Shown in pieces: positions 34,581 to 43,432 of a DNA stretch of 64,000 bases. The stretch lies in contig UQHO01000006.1 of the NCBI GenBank assembly GCA_900540995.1, forward strand, positions 1 through 64,000, written 5' to 3'. The position numbers were made by a program, and so were the translations under genes. This DNA is from an uncultured Collinsella sp. (GTDB lineage Bacteria > Actinomycetota > Coriobacteriia > Coriobacteriales > Coriobacteriaceae). Position 1 is the first letter of the stretch, and each line of letters starts with the position of its first letter. The notes under the pieces were generated by a model. It worked only from the letters and a program-made list of their open reading frames with translations. It was not told the DNA's origin and ran no database searches.

Positions 34581-34704
34581 AAAGTTGAACTCTATGGTTT
34601 CTCAACAATTCATCATAACTGCAGGTCAAAGCCAAAGCCTCAAGTTCAACTTGACCCTTTGGAACCTTTAAGGTTCAAGTTGAGGTCGAAAGCAGTAGTA
34701 GAAT
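34581..34704 (+). promoter_or_regulatory. Clustered CAAGTTGA palindromes and promoter
   Basis: AGTTGAACT near 34583, TCAAGTT C AACTTGA at 34640-34654, the perfect palindrome GAACCTT T AAGGTTC at 34662-34676 and TTCAAGTTGA at 34674-34683 share a GTTCAA/TTGAAC word. A -10-like TAGAAT follows at 34699-34704. The layout suggests an operator cluster over the promoter of the gene at 34747. Confidence 0.5.
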
Positions 34705-34746
34705 ACCGTTCGAACCATAACCTACGATTGATTGCAGAGGGACTGG

Positions 34747-35880
34747 ATGCAGCATTCGAATCATCGCACCGCAGCGCTCATTGCGTCGAAGCCGGCTCGT
34801 ATCATCACGAGCGCCGCGCTCGCCGTTGCGCTGACGGCCACGCCGATGCTCTCCCCCGTTGCGGCGTATGCCGCCTCGCAGGCAACGCAGGACCAGCTTT
34901 CCGCAGCCCAGCAGAAGATCGAAGCCGCCACGAGCGCCTACAACGACGCCCGCACAAAACTCGATGACCTGCAAAAGCAGATTGACTCCAATGAGGCAAG
35001 CATCGAGGAAATCGAGGCTAAGCTTCCCGAGCAGCAGGCCAAGGCAAGCTCTGCCATGCGCGATCTGTACAAGTATCAGAAGGGCACCAATCCCATCGTG
35101 AGCTTCCTGGTCAACGCGCAGAGCCTGGGTGAGTTCATCACGACCTGTAAATACACCAACCAGATCACGAGCTCGAGCGTCGACGAGATCGAGCAGCTCA
35201 ATAACATGCAAACCGAACTCGAGCAGAACAAGGCCGAGCTCCAGCAGGCCAAGTCTCAGCTTGAGGCAGAGCAGAAAAACGCCGAGGATGCGCTGGCGCA
35301 GGCCCAGCAGCTTCGCAGCGAGGCACAGGCAAAAGCCGAGCAGGAAAATGCCGCCGAGCTTGCCAAGCTTGAGGCCGATAAGGCCGCTGCCGCCGAGAAG
35401 CTCTCGGGCGAGGGCGTGAGCGGCAGCAATTCCAGCAGCCAGGCCACCAACACCAACACCACCATCGACACCACGGTGAACAACGCCAATACCGGTAGCT
35501 CCGATTACGATTCGTTCATTAATGAGTGGACGAGCCGCATCGACAATTATCTCGCCGGCTCCCCCATGGCAGGCCAGGGCTATAACTTTGCCGTCGCCGC
35601 TTGGAATACCGGTGTCGACCCCCGTTGGTCCCCCGCCATCGCCTGTATCGAGAGCACCAAGGGTGCTTATTGCGCCAATTCTTACAACGCCTGGGGCTGG
35701 AGTGCACGTGGCGGCGGTTGGCGCAGCTTTGGCAGCTGGAGCGAGGGCATCTCCGCTCACGTTGCCTATCTGGGCGCCAACTACGGCTCCACCCTTACCC
35801 CGGCTGCAGCCAAAAAGTACTGCCCGCCCACATGGCAGGACTGGTACAACAAAGTCGCCGCTCAGATGAACCGCATCTAA
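34747..35880 (+). CDS. Secreted coiled-coil protein with lysozyme-like C-terminal domain
   Basis: 377 residues. A signal peptide ends near VAAYA, followed by a long coiled coil (about 45-225) of the PcsB/CwlO-like kind, a Ser/Asn/Thr-rich linker and a C-terminal domain (about 260-377) with AACIESTKGAYC-type and NAWGWSARGGGW motifs that resembles lysozyme or glucosaminidase modules. It probably acts in peptidoglycan remodelling outside the membrane. The ATG at 34747 was chosen over an upstream TTG because GAGGGA precedes it. Confidence 0.82.
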   Translation: MQHSNHRTAALIASKPARIITSAALAVALTATPMLSPVAAYAASQATQDQLSAAQQKIEAATSAYNDARTKLDDLQKQIDSNEASIEEIEAKLPEQQAKASSAMRDLYKYQKGTNPIVSFLVNAQSLGEFITTCKYTNQITSSSVDEIEQLNNMQTELEQNKAELQQAKSQLEAEQKNAEDALAQAQQLRSEAQAKAEQENAAELAKLEADKAAAAEKLSGEGVSGSNSSSQATNTNTTIDTTVNNANTGSSDYDSFINEWTSRIDNYLAGSPMAGQGYNFAVAAWNTGVDPRWSPAIACIESTKGAYCANSYNAWGWSARGGGWRSFGSWSEGISAHVAYLGANYGSTLTPAAAKKYCPPTWQDWYNKVAAQMNRI

Positions 35881-35890
35881 GTGCAACTGC

Positions 35891-35920
35891 AAAGGGCCCC
35901 AATGGGGCCCTTTTCTTTTA
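35891..35920. terminator. Intrinsic terminator shared by convergent genes
   Basis: AAAGGGCCCC aat GGGGCCCTTT (35891-35913), then TCTTTTA. It overlaps the stop of the protein kinase gene by a few bases. Confidence 0.88.
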
Positions 35921-37297
35921 GGTAGCGGAGGTATCGACAACGCCGGTCGCATTGGCAACCGCGACTATGACGATCATGCATAGGAGCAGCACACCCAATG
36001 CCTTGAGCCAGAGTTTCGCGAGTTTCTTGCCGCGATAGCTGTCGAGCAGTGCGAATCGCCGACGAAGACGGCGCTTATCGAGCAGCGCAAAATGCATAAG
36101 CACCATAAGGCCATCGACAAAGAAAAAATACTCGATTATGAGAAGCCACGTCGGGTAGCTTTGGTTTGCTCCCGTGGGGTGAAAGACGGCAAAGTGACTT
36201 CCGGCAAAGAACACAAGCAGCGAGAAGCAGACGAGCGTATTCCAAATGCGCCCCAGAGACTCCGGAACACGAGAGAGCAGACCGCATGCAGCGGAGGTGG
36301 CAGGTCTAGGAAGCTCTGCGGGGTTTCGGAGCCCTTGGGGCGTCAACCCCGTCTCCAAGGCCGGAGTATGGACAAGCGCAGGCGCAGGAGGCCGCACGGG
36401 GTGAATCAGGTCGTATGCCGCGCGCGTCGCCCGTCCCAACGCTTCCGCACTCGCAAAACGCTTGGCCGGGTCGAGCGCCATCGACATGCAGATGACATCG
36501 GCCAGTGGAGTGGGAATGCCACGCGCCTCGCATTGCTCGCGCATGTCAAGCCCTGGTTTAGGGTCGACTCCCGTCAAGCAGAAGAACAACAGGGCGCCGA
36601 GTGCGTAGACGTCGCTTCGCACGCTCGTCTGCCCAAACCCATACTGCTCGGGCGGCGCATAGGGTCGCGTGCCAAACTTGACGGTGTCGGCATCGGCGCC
36701 ATCGTGCCATACGCGCGCGATCCCCAGGTCGATAATCACCAGCGATGAAAACGTCAGGCCGTCATCAGGCGTATAGTTGGCACCTGTCACGATGATATTC
36801 GACGGCTTGAGGTCACGATGGATCACCGGCGCCGACGTCTCCCCCGCCATTGCAAAACCGGTATGGAGCTCGCCCACGGCGTCGCAAAGGACAGGATACA
36901 ATTCACGCGCATAATCGGGGGTGGCTCCCAGACGGTCCACCAGCGCCCCGAGCGTCTCCCCTTCGATGTATTCCATAACCACGTTGAGCTCGTCGCCCAC
37001 ACGACGACAATCGACGATTCTGGGCAGGTGCTCAAAACGCCTGCCTGCCCGCTGAACGGCAAACAGACGCTCGTATGCCCCGCCGATTTGAGCCGAAGCA
37101 TCGATGCGTTTACGGACAAAGGGGCCGAGCGAGCCACCGCCGGTTCCTTCAAAGTACACGAGCTCGGTTGTTTCAACGGTCGAGCGCTTAAGTACACGCT
37201 CCACGCGATAGCTGTCGTCGCAATCGAGCGACGCCAGGTGCTCGGCAAGCGCTGCGGTCAGCTCGTCATCGGAATATGTTGGGGTCTGAGTATCCAT
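35918..37297 (-). CDS. Membrane-bound serine/threonine protein kinase
   Basis: 459 residues. The N-terminal kinase domain shows VVMEYIEGETL, the catalytic HRDLKPSNIIV, IDLGIARV (DLG in place of DFG) and the activation-segment end GTRPYAPPEQY. After a proline-rich linker near 310-340 come two to three membrane helices at the C-terminus, so there is no large outside sensor domain. The start is uncertain: ATGs at 37297, 37306 and 37309 all lack a well-placed Shine-Dalgarno. It is last in a three-gene unit with an HTH-like protein and an FxLYD protein. Confidence 0.88.
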   Translation of the reverse strand: MDTQTPTYSDDELTAALAEHLASLDCDDSYRVERVLKRSTVETTELVYFEGTGGGSLGPFVRKRIDASAQIGGAYERLFAVQRAGRRFEHLPRIVDCRRVGDELNVVMEYIEGETLGALVDRLGATPDYARELYPVLCDAVGELHTGFAMAGETSAPVIHRDLKPSNIIVTGANYTPDDGLTFSSLVIIDLGIARVWHDGADADTVKFGTRPYAPPEQYGFGQTSVRSDVYALGALLFFCLTGVDPKPGLDMREQCEARGIPTPLADVICMSMALDPAKRFASAEALGRATRAAYDLIHPVRPPAPALVHTPALETGLTPQGLRNPAELPRPATSAACGLLSRVPESLGRIWNTLVCFSLLVFFAGSHFAVFHPTGANQSYPTWLLIIEYFFFVDGLMVLMHFALLDKRRLRRRFALLDSYRGKKLAKLWLKALGVLLLCMIVIVAVANATGVVDTSAT

Positions 37298-37395
37298 AGC
37301 CTCCATCATAGCGCAGGGCGCAGACACCCCATGGCATCCGCGCCCCGTTCGTTTGCATCGTTGTTCGGCAGCTCCGCCGGCTCAGATATCAGCCG

Positions 37396-37818
37396 CTAAC
37401 TCACCGTCTCCTCGCCAAAGCGATACAGCTCCTCGTTGACCTTTTGGAGGCTGCACCCGCGATCGATGCAAAAGATGATAATCGCATCGCGGCGGTCCTT
37501 GCAGTTAAGGACGCTTACCCCGGCAGCCGTCAGCGCACGGTTAGTCTCTTTGAGCGTCAGCGCCATCGCAAAGGCAATCTGCAGCACCTTATTGCGGCTC
37601 GGATGCCGCGCACCGGTAAAAATCTGATAGCCAAAGGTCTCATTGAGATCGGCCATACGAACCACGCGCGAGCGCTCCAAGCCCTTTTCCTGCAGTAGCT
37701 GCTTCAGGTAGTTCGAAAGCGACGGGGCGGCAAAGTCGTGTTCTTTGATATAGCCATCGATGTTTGGCGCGTCGAGAAGCTCATTGAGTAACTCGTCAGT
37801 CAGCTTTTTATCGGGCAT
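37396..37818 (-). CDS. Small HTH-like protein next to the protein kinase
   Basis: 140 residues, no signal peptide. The middle (LSNYLKQLLQEKGLERSRVV then NETFGYQIFTGARHPSRNKV) has the pattern of an XRE/cro-type helix-turn-helix, followed by a helical C-terminal part with cysteines. GGGGGAGGTGAAG precedes the ATG. It lies about 100 bp upstream of the kinase gene and 32 bp after the FxLYD gene, so it may be a regulator or substrate of the kinase. No firm family assignment. Confidence 0.7.
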   Translation of the reverse strand: MPDKKLTDELLNELLDAPNIDGYIKEHDFAAPSLSNYLKQLLQEKGLERSRVVRMADLNETFGYQIFTGARHPSRNKVLQIAFAMALTLKETNRALTAAGVSVLNCKDRRDAIIIFCIDRGCSLQKVNEELYRFGEETVS

Positions 37819-37850
37819 ACGACTTCACCTCCCCCAGTGCATGCAACATG

Positions 37851-38294
37851 CTAGAAACCGCTTACGTCCGAACGCTCCCAGCTAGCAACCTGGTCGGGAG
37901 ACACCGTACCCAGCGCCTCGAACTTCCAGGAGCCGCCCGCCTTCAGATGATTGGTGTTTGCAAGAGCCGTTCCAACCTGGTTGCCATCGGCATCGTACAG
38001 AACATATTCAATCTGAATGTAGCTCTTTTCCTTGTCCGTGTTATTGGTCAGCGTGCCCGTGATCTTATAGGTAAACTGATTGGAAGTGTCTTCAGCCTCG
38101 TCAGCAATGGTATACGGTTCTTGCGGTTCTTTTCGCTCCTCAGCCTGCTGTGTCGTCTCGGCAGGTTTTGCCGAATCGCTCGCAGACGAATCGGTTGAGT
38201 TGTCGCCCATAGAGCCCACGGCACCGACAATAACCAGCACCACGATGATGCCTAGGACAATCTTGCCGATCGGCTTCTTTCCCTCTTTTGCCAT
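37851..38294 (-). CDS. Single-pass protein with FxLYD-like domain
   Basis: 147 residues: a basic N-terminus, one membrane helix (IGKIVLGIIVVLVIVGAVG, about 9-27), an acidic Ser/Glu/Gln-rich linker, and a C-terminal beta domain (ITGTLTNNTDKEKSYIQIEY, SWKFEALG) of FxLYD type. The domain is probably outside the membrane. It is the first gene of the likely FxLYD / HTH / kinase operon. Confidence 0.75.
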   Translation of the reverse strand: MAKEGKKPIGKIVLGIIVVLVIVGAVGSMGDNSTDSSASDSAKPAETTQQAEERKEPQEPYTIADEAEDTSNQFTYKITGTLTNNTDKEKSYIQIEYVLYDADGNQVGTALANTNHLKAGGSWKFEALGTVSPDQVASWERSDVSGF

Positions 38295-38458
38295 TATTCA
38301 TCCTTCCTACGATCCGGCTACCGTGCCGGCACACAGCACATCGTAGGAAGGATTGAACTTGAATTCATTAGCTGAGAGCTAAGGCTGCGGTAAACGGCCA
38401 ATGCAGTTATCCAAACGTTGAGCAAACGCACTTTGCGCAACCGTCTGCTGGCAGCGCA

Positions 38459-38782
38459 TCAACCCACCGTGACGGATTCCCCGGTAAAGGCACTGATCAT
38501 CAACAGGACAAAGAACACCAGGTAGCTGACACTCAGCAAGTACGCAATAATCAGGAAGACGACCCAGCCGACATTGGTTTTACCGTCGGCACGGCGTTGC
38601 TCGCGATTACGGCAAAGCCAAATCGTCACGCCAATGGCCACAATCAGCAACACGAGTGCCGCTGCTGCCAACCCGGCAAGCGCAAACATCACGCCAATGC
38701 TCACAGCAATAACCGGAAGCAGCAGCAAGCCGCAGCCACACCCACCCGGACTATATACGGCAGACTGTCGGCGTCGTTCCAT
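38459..38782 (-). CDS. Small membrane protein of unknown function
   Basis: 107 residues with three hydrophobic stretches (LLLLPVIAVSIGVMFALAGL, ALVLLIVAIGVTIWLC, VVFLIIAYLLSVSYLVFFVL) and a Gly-Cys pair near the N-terminus (SPGGCGCG). The ATG is only 2 bp past the stop of the M20 gene with GGAGTG upstream, so it is probably translated from the same mRNA. No family recognised. Confidence 0.65.
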   Translation of the reverse strand: MERRRQSAVYSPGGCGCGLLLLPVIAVSIGVMFALAGLAAAALVLLIVAIGVTIWLCRNREQRRADGKTNVGWVVFLIIAYLLSVSYLVFFVLLMISAFTGESVTVG

Positions 38783-38784
38783 CG

Positions 38785-39972
38785 TCACTCCAAGCCAAGC
38801 AATCGTTTGTAGACATCGAAGCCTTTGAGTAGGATTTCCTCGTCGAAGAGCATGCTATCGGTATGCAGAGCGCTTGTGGCATAGGCGGGGCAGCCATCCG
38901 AATCACTCGGGTTGTCTTGGTCCTCTGGCATACCCGTGCCCAGCAAGAAGAACACGCCCGGCAGATGGCGCTGATAGAAAGCAAAGTCCTCGGCAATTAA
39001 CAGCGGCTCCTCTACAAGCTGCAGCCCGGGCAAGGCAGGCGTGATGTTGGCAAACAGCTCGGGGTCGTTATCGACCGGTGGATAGCCCTCGGCAAAGTCG
39101 AGATCATACGTGCAGCCCGTTGCGGTGCACGCCTCGTCGAGTACACGGCGTACGCCCTCGCGCGCACGGTCGAACATGTCGTCCGTAAACACACGCAGGC
39201 TGCCGGCAACATGGGCCTCCCCTGCCACCGCATTGCAGACGGTACCGGCCTGCAGCAAGCCGAACTTACCAATGCAGGGCTCGTCGGCACCCAGCTTGTC
39301 CATGAGTTCGCGCTCGGAAACCAAGAACTTGGCAGCCGCCAATGCCGCATCGTGCGATTCGCCAACGGGAACGCCGTAGGTCTTGGCGATATGGATGCTC
39401 GTCCCGTGAATGTGCACATGCGTCTCGCTCGAACGCGCCAGCAGCGGACCGGAACAACTCGCCAACGTGCCGGCAGGCAGATCGGGCCACACATGAAAGC
39501 CAAAAATGCGGTCGGCCCCATAGCGCTCGAACACACCGCTCTCGCATACCGTCTTGGCACCACCGGTCGTTTCCTCGGCCGGCTGGAACACAAAGAGAAC
39601 GTTGCGCCTAATGGCGCCCGGCTGTTCGCGAATCGTACGGTCGACATACGTCGCGGCGGCAAGCGCCATGGCCATGTGTCCGTCATGTCCGCAAGCGTGC
39701 ATCTTGCCGGGATGGGTCGAGGCAAAGGCCGCTCCCGTCGCCTCCGCGATGGGCAGCGCATCCATATCGGCGCGAATCGCCGTGGCATGCGCGGCATCAA
39801 CGCCGGCGTCGAAGAAAGCGCAGACGCAGCTGGGGCACGGATGGGTCACTTCGCAGGTGAGCGGTGCCAGCACGCCCTCGATATAGGCAATGGTTTGCGG
39901 AAGATCGAAATCGAGCTCCGGAATGCGATGGAGATCGCGGCGATAGCGACGGAGTTCTTGGAGCTCGGTCAT
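38785..39972 (-). CDS. M20 family amidohydrolase
   Basis: 395 residues of the M20D amidohydrolase/deacetylase group: RRDLHRIPELDFD, ATAIRADMDALPI, metal-binding HACGHDGHMAMAL, FQPAEETTGGAKT, and EDFAFYQRHLPGVFFLLG. Such enzymes deacylate N-acyl amino acids. It is divergent from the lysine genes, which use an acetylated DAP route (dapH), so a role as N-acetyl-diaminopimelate deacetylase is possible but not shown. The ATG at 39972 follows AAGGGA. Confidence 0.85.
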   Translation of the reverse strand: MTELQELRRYRRDLHRIPELDFDLPQTIAYIEGVLAPLTCEVTHPCPSCVCAFFDAGVDAAHATAIRADMDALPIAEATGAAFASTHPGKMHACGHDGHMAMALAAATYVDRTIREQPGAIRRNVLFVFQPAEETTGGAKTVCESGVFERYGADRIFGFHVWPDLPAGTLASCSGPLLARSSETHVHIHGTSIHIAKTYGVPVGESHDAALAAAKFLVSERELMDKLGADEPCIGKFGLLQAGTVCNAVAGEAHVAGSLRVFTDDMFDRAREGVRRVLDEACTATGCTYDLDFAEGYPPVDNDPELFANITPALPGLQLVEEPLLIAEDFAFYQRHLPGVFFLLGTGMPEDQDNPSDSDGCPAYATSALHTDSMLFDEEILLKGFDVYKRLLGLE

Positions 39973-40119
39973 AGAGAATCCCTTCGTAAGGCACATCTGT
40001 TGCAACTTATTGTGATACAGGATTGTGGCACACATGTTTCCAGCATATTGCTGCATTTTTTAAACGTTATATACGAATACTCTTGTTTGGTAAAGTGCAA
40101 CGTGGTAGGGTCGTTACCA

Positions 40120-40284
40120 CTTGATAGAGGCGCGGGCACGAAGAACCGCGGGCGAGCCGGCAGGCTTTGACCCCGTGGGGAGGCGAAACCCGCCGAACCG
40201 GGCTTTTCGGGCACGAACAACCTGGTGGGCCTGTGGGAAACACCCACAGGACTGTCTGCAGCAATGCGGGAGCGCTATCCGGAC
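40120..40284 (+). ncRNA. Lysine riboswitch (L box)
   Basis: The leader upstream of lysA-dapA contains the L-box landmarks in order: GATAGAGGCGCGGG (from 40123), GGGGAGGCGAA and CCGCCGAACC in the middle, CCTGGTGGGCC, and GGGAAACACCC then ACTGTC at the 3' side. The 5' GATAG can close P1 with CTATC at 40275-40279. It senses lysine and shuts the downstream genes when lysine is plentiful. Confidence 0.85.
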
Positions 40285-40337
40285 ATTGGGTCCACGCTAT
40301 GCGGATTCGATGCGCAGATGGCGCCGTCTGGATAGCG
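40273..40337 (+). promoter_or_regulatory. Riboswitch expression platform
   Basis: CGCTATCCGGAC (40273-40284) can pair along 12 positions with GTCTGGATAGCG (40326-40337). It uses the same CTATC as P1, so the two states exclude each other. The helix ends 13 bp before the lysA ATG and has no T run, which favours control of translation over termination. Confidence 0.6.
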
Positions 40338-40350
40338 AGGTTTACGGGAC

Positions 40351-42660
40351 ATGGCATTGACCCCCAACGAGGCATATGCGGCCAAGCAGCCGTTTGTGGA
40401 CAAGGAGACACTCGAGCATATCGTCGAGCAGTTCCCCACGCCGTTTCATCTATACGACGAGGCGGGCATCCGCCGCAACATGCAAGAAGTGCGCGACGCC
40501 TTTGCATGGAACCCGGGCTTTAAGGAATACTTTGCCGTCAAGGCCAACCCCAACCCGGCGCTCATCTCCATCCTCAACGAATACGGCTGCGGCTGCGATT
40601 GCTCGAGCTATACCGAGCTCATGATCGCCCGATCGCTGGGTATCACGGGACACGACATCATGTTCTCGTCCAACGACACGCCGGCTGCCGACTTTGAGCT
40701 CGCCGACAAGCTGGGTGCCATCGTCAACTTTGACGACATCAGCCACATCGGGTTCTTTGAGCGCGTTGCGGGGCCCATCCCCAAGACGGTCAGCTGCCGC
40801 TTTAATCCAGGCGGCCTGTTCCAGCTCTCCAACGGCATCATGGACAACCCGGGCGACTCCAAATATGGCATGACCACCGAGCAACTCTTCGAGGCCTTCC
40901 GCATGCTCAAGGCCAAGGGCGCCGAGGACTTTGGCATCCACGCATTCCTTGCCAGCAACACCGTCACCAACGACTACTACCCCAAGCTCGCGCGCATCCT
41001 CTTTGAGCTTGCCGTACGCCTGGAGCGCGAGACCGGCGCACACGTCGCCTTCATCAATCTGTCCGGCGGCGTCGGCATCCCCTACCTGCCCGAGCAGCAG
41101 GCCAACGACATTCGCGCCATCGGCGAGGGAGTACACGCGGCATACGACGAGATCCTGGTTCCCGCCGGCATGGGCGATGTGGCCATCTGCACTGAGATGG
41201 GCCGCTTTATGATGGGCCCCTACGGCTGCCTGGTCACCAAGGCTATCCACGAGAAGCAGATCTACAAGGACTATATCGGCGTGGACGCCAGTGCCGTCGA
41301 CCTCATTCGTCCCGCCATGTATGGCGCTTACCACCACATCACGGTGATGGGTCAGCCGGGCGGCGCCGACAAGGCCACAGCGCCCGTCACGAACACCTAT
41401 GACATCACGGGCAATCTGTGCGAGAACAACGACAAGTTCGCTATCGATCGCGAGCTGCCGCATATCGACATGGGTGACCTGCTTGTAATCCATGATACCG
41501 GTGCGCATGGCTACTCCATGGGCTACAACTACAACGGCCGCCTGCGCTCCGCCGAGGTGCTGCTGCGCCCCGACGGCTCGGCCGACCTTATCCGCCGCGC
41601 CGAGCGCCCGGGCGATTACTTTGCCACGCTCGACGTGCTGCCGTGCGGCCGAGAGCTGCTGGCCAAGTCGCGCGCCGAAAGTGCCCGCCGTCGCGCCCAA
41701 GACGAGCGCCTAGCAGTCGCAGCTCAATGGAACAAACGCATCCAGATCGCGGAGGCGAAGGAGAAGAACATGGACATCCGCAATCTCGAGGGCTCAATCG
41801 TCGCCCTGGTTACGCCGTTTAAAAAGGACGGCAGCGTCGACTTTGACGCGCTTGGGCGCCTTATCGATTTCCACCTGCAAAACGGCACCGACGCCATCCT
41901 CACCCTGGGCACCACCGGCGAGAGTGCCACGATGACCGATGACGAGGACAACTCCGTCGTCGCCGCCGTGGTCAAGCATGTTGCAGGACGTGTCCCCGTC
42001 ATCGCCGGCTCGGGCTCCAACTCCACGCAGACCATGCTCACCAAGTCGCTCACCTACCAGGGCTTGGGCGCCGATGGTCTGCTGCTCATTACCCCCTACT
42101 ACAACAAGTCTAACGAAGAGGGTATCTATCAGCACTTTAAGACCGTCGCCGACGCCGTGGACATCCCCTGCATTCTGTACAACATCCCTGGCCGCTGTGG
42201 CTGCGGCATCAGCGAGCGCAACGTAGAGCGCTTGGCCGCGCACCCCAACATCATGGGCATCAAGGAGGCCTCGGGCAACGTCGCCTACGCGGCCAAGATC
42301 GCCCACCTGCTGTCCGATGACTTCCGCATGTACTCGGGCGAGGATGCACTCACAGTGCCGCTCATGAGCCTGGGCGCTTCGGGCACCATCAGCGTGTGGG
42401 CCGACGTGCAGCCGCAGCTCGTACACGACATGTGCCGCGCTTATCTGGACGGCGACGTAGCGCGCGCCCGCGATATCCAGATTGCCGGCGAGGCGCTCAT
42501 CAACGCCCTCTTTAGCGAGGTCAACCCCATCCCCGTCAAGGAAGCGCTCGCCCAGATGGGCATGATCGAGGCAAACTACCGTATGCCGCTGCGCCCCATG
42601 GCAGACGACACGCGAGCCGCACTTACCGATGCTCTGAAGGGAGCTGGTCTGCTTGATTAA
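40351..42660 (+). CDS. lysA-dapA: Diaminopimelate decarboxylase and 4-hydroxytetrahydrodipicolinate synthase in one frame
   Basis: 769 residues in one uninterrupted frame. Residues 1-470 are LysA (fold-type III PLP enzyme, Schiff-base Lys64 in FAVKANPNP, SCRFNPGG, GGVGIPYLPEQ, CENNDKF), the last step to lysine. Residues 474-769 are DapA (GTTGES, YNIPGR with Tyr610, Schiff-base Lys638 in GIKEASG), the first committed step. They usually are separate proteins. At the junction an ATG at 41770 has AAGGAG 6 nt upstream, so free DapA can be made as well. A lysine riboswitch precedes the gene, and dapB overlaps its end. Confidence 0.93.
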   Translation: MALTPNEAYAAKQPFVDKETLEHIVEQFPTPFHLYDEAGIRRNMQEVRDAFAWNPGFKEYFAVKANPNPALISILNEYGCGCDCSSYTELMIARSLGITGHDIMFSSNDTPAADFELADKLGAIVNFDDISHIGFFERVAGPIPKTVSCRFNPGGLFQLSNGIMDNPGDSKYGMTTEQLFEAFRMLKAKGAEDFGIHAFLASNTVTNDYYPKLARILFELAVRLERETGAHVAFINLSGGVGIPYLPEQQANDIRAIGEGVHAAYDEILVPAGMGDVAICTEMGRFMMGPYGCLVTKAIHEKQIYKDYIGVDASAVDLIRPAMYGAYHHITVMGQPGGADKATAPVTNTYDITGNLCENNDKFAIDRELPHIDMGDLLVIHDTGAHGYSMGYNYNGRLRSAEVLLRPDGSADLIRRAERPGDYFATLDVLPCGRELLAKSRAESARRRAQDERLAVAAQWNKRIQIAEAKEKNMDIRNLEGSIVALVTPFKKDGSVDFDALGRLIDFHLQNGTDAILTLGTTGESATMTDDEDNSVVAAVVKHVAGRVPVIAGSGSNSTQTMLTKSLTYQGLGADGLLLITPYYNKSNEEGIYQHFKTVADAVDIPCILYNIPGRCGCGISERNVERLAAHPNIMGIKEASGNVAYAAKIAHLLSDDFRMYSGEDALTVPLMSLGASGTISVWADVQPQLVHDMCRAYLDGDVARARDIQIAGEALINALFSEVNPIPVKEALAQMGMIEANYRMPLRPMADDTRAALTDALKGAGLLD

Positions 42661-43393
42661 GACCGTCATTATGGGAACGGGCCGCATGGGCTCGCTCATC
42701 CGCACTACCGCCGAAGGCATTGTCGACGCCGCCGGGCAGCCCGTTTTTGATATCGTCGCCCAGATCGGTTTTGATCTGTCCGAGCTCGAGAGCGCCCCGG
42801 CGGCCGACGTTATCATCGACTTCTCGAACGTCGTGACCTTCGATGCCGTCGTCGCCTATGTCGAGCGCACGGGCGCCGCGTTGGTCTCGGGCACCACGGG
42901 CTATACGCCCGAGCAGATGGACCGCCTGCGTGAGCTGGGCCAGAACACCCGCGTTATGCACTCGGGCAATTACTCCATCGGCATCGCAGCCCTGCGCCAT
43001 CTGGTAGCGCAGGCTACACGCGAGCTGCCCGGCTTTGACTGCGAAATCGTCGAGACGCACCACAACCAAAAGGTCGACGCCCCCAGCGGCACTGCCAAGT
43101 TGTTGCTCGACGCCGTCGTCGAAGCCGAGCCCGAGGTAGGCTACCACCCCGTCTATGGCCGCGAGGGCATGTGCGGAGCACGCGATCCCAAGGAAATCGG
43201 TATGCACTCGCTGCGCGGCGGCACCGTCGCCGGCGTGCACGAGGTGAGCTTCTTTGGCCAGGACGAGGAGGTCACGCTCACCCACCGCGCCACGAGCCGT
43301 CAGATCTTTGTCAACGGCGCCCTGGCAGCCGCGCAGAAACTCGTCGCCCGCGAACCCGGCTTCTATACGTTCGACAAGGTCATGTTTGCCTAA
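42653..43393 (+). CDS. dapB: 4-Hydroxy-tetrahydrodipicolinate reductase
   Basis: NAD(P)H-dependent second step of the DAP pathway. 246 residues: nucleotide-binding VIMGTGRMGSLI, SGTTGY, and the substrate-binding ETHHNQKVDAPSGTAKLLLD. The TTG start overlaps the dapA stop by 8 bp with AAGGGAG upstream, showing translational coupling. Confidence 0.95.
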   Translation: MIKTVIMGTGRMGSLIRTTAEGIVDAAGQPVFDIVAQIGFDLSELESAPAADVIIDFSNVVTFDAVVAYVERTGAALVSGTTGYTPEQMDRLRELGQNTRVMHSGNYSIGIAALRHLVAQATRELPGFDCEIVETHHNQKVDAPSGTAKLLLDAVVEAEPEVGYHPVYGREGMCGARDPKEIGMHSLRGGTVAGVHEVSFFGQDEEVTLTHRATSRQIFVNGALAAAQKLVAREPGFYTFDKVMFA

Positions 43394-43432
43394 CCAGGTA
43401 TCAACCGAATCCACCCAAAGGAGAGATAGCAA

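Noticed and set aside
37396..37818. Toxin-antitoxin pair with the kinase gene
   Set aside because: The kinase is full length with membrane helices and the small protein has no antitoxin family hallmark; an HTH-like regulator or substrate fits better.
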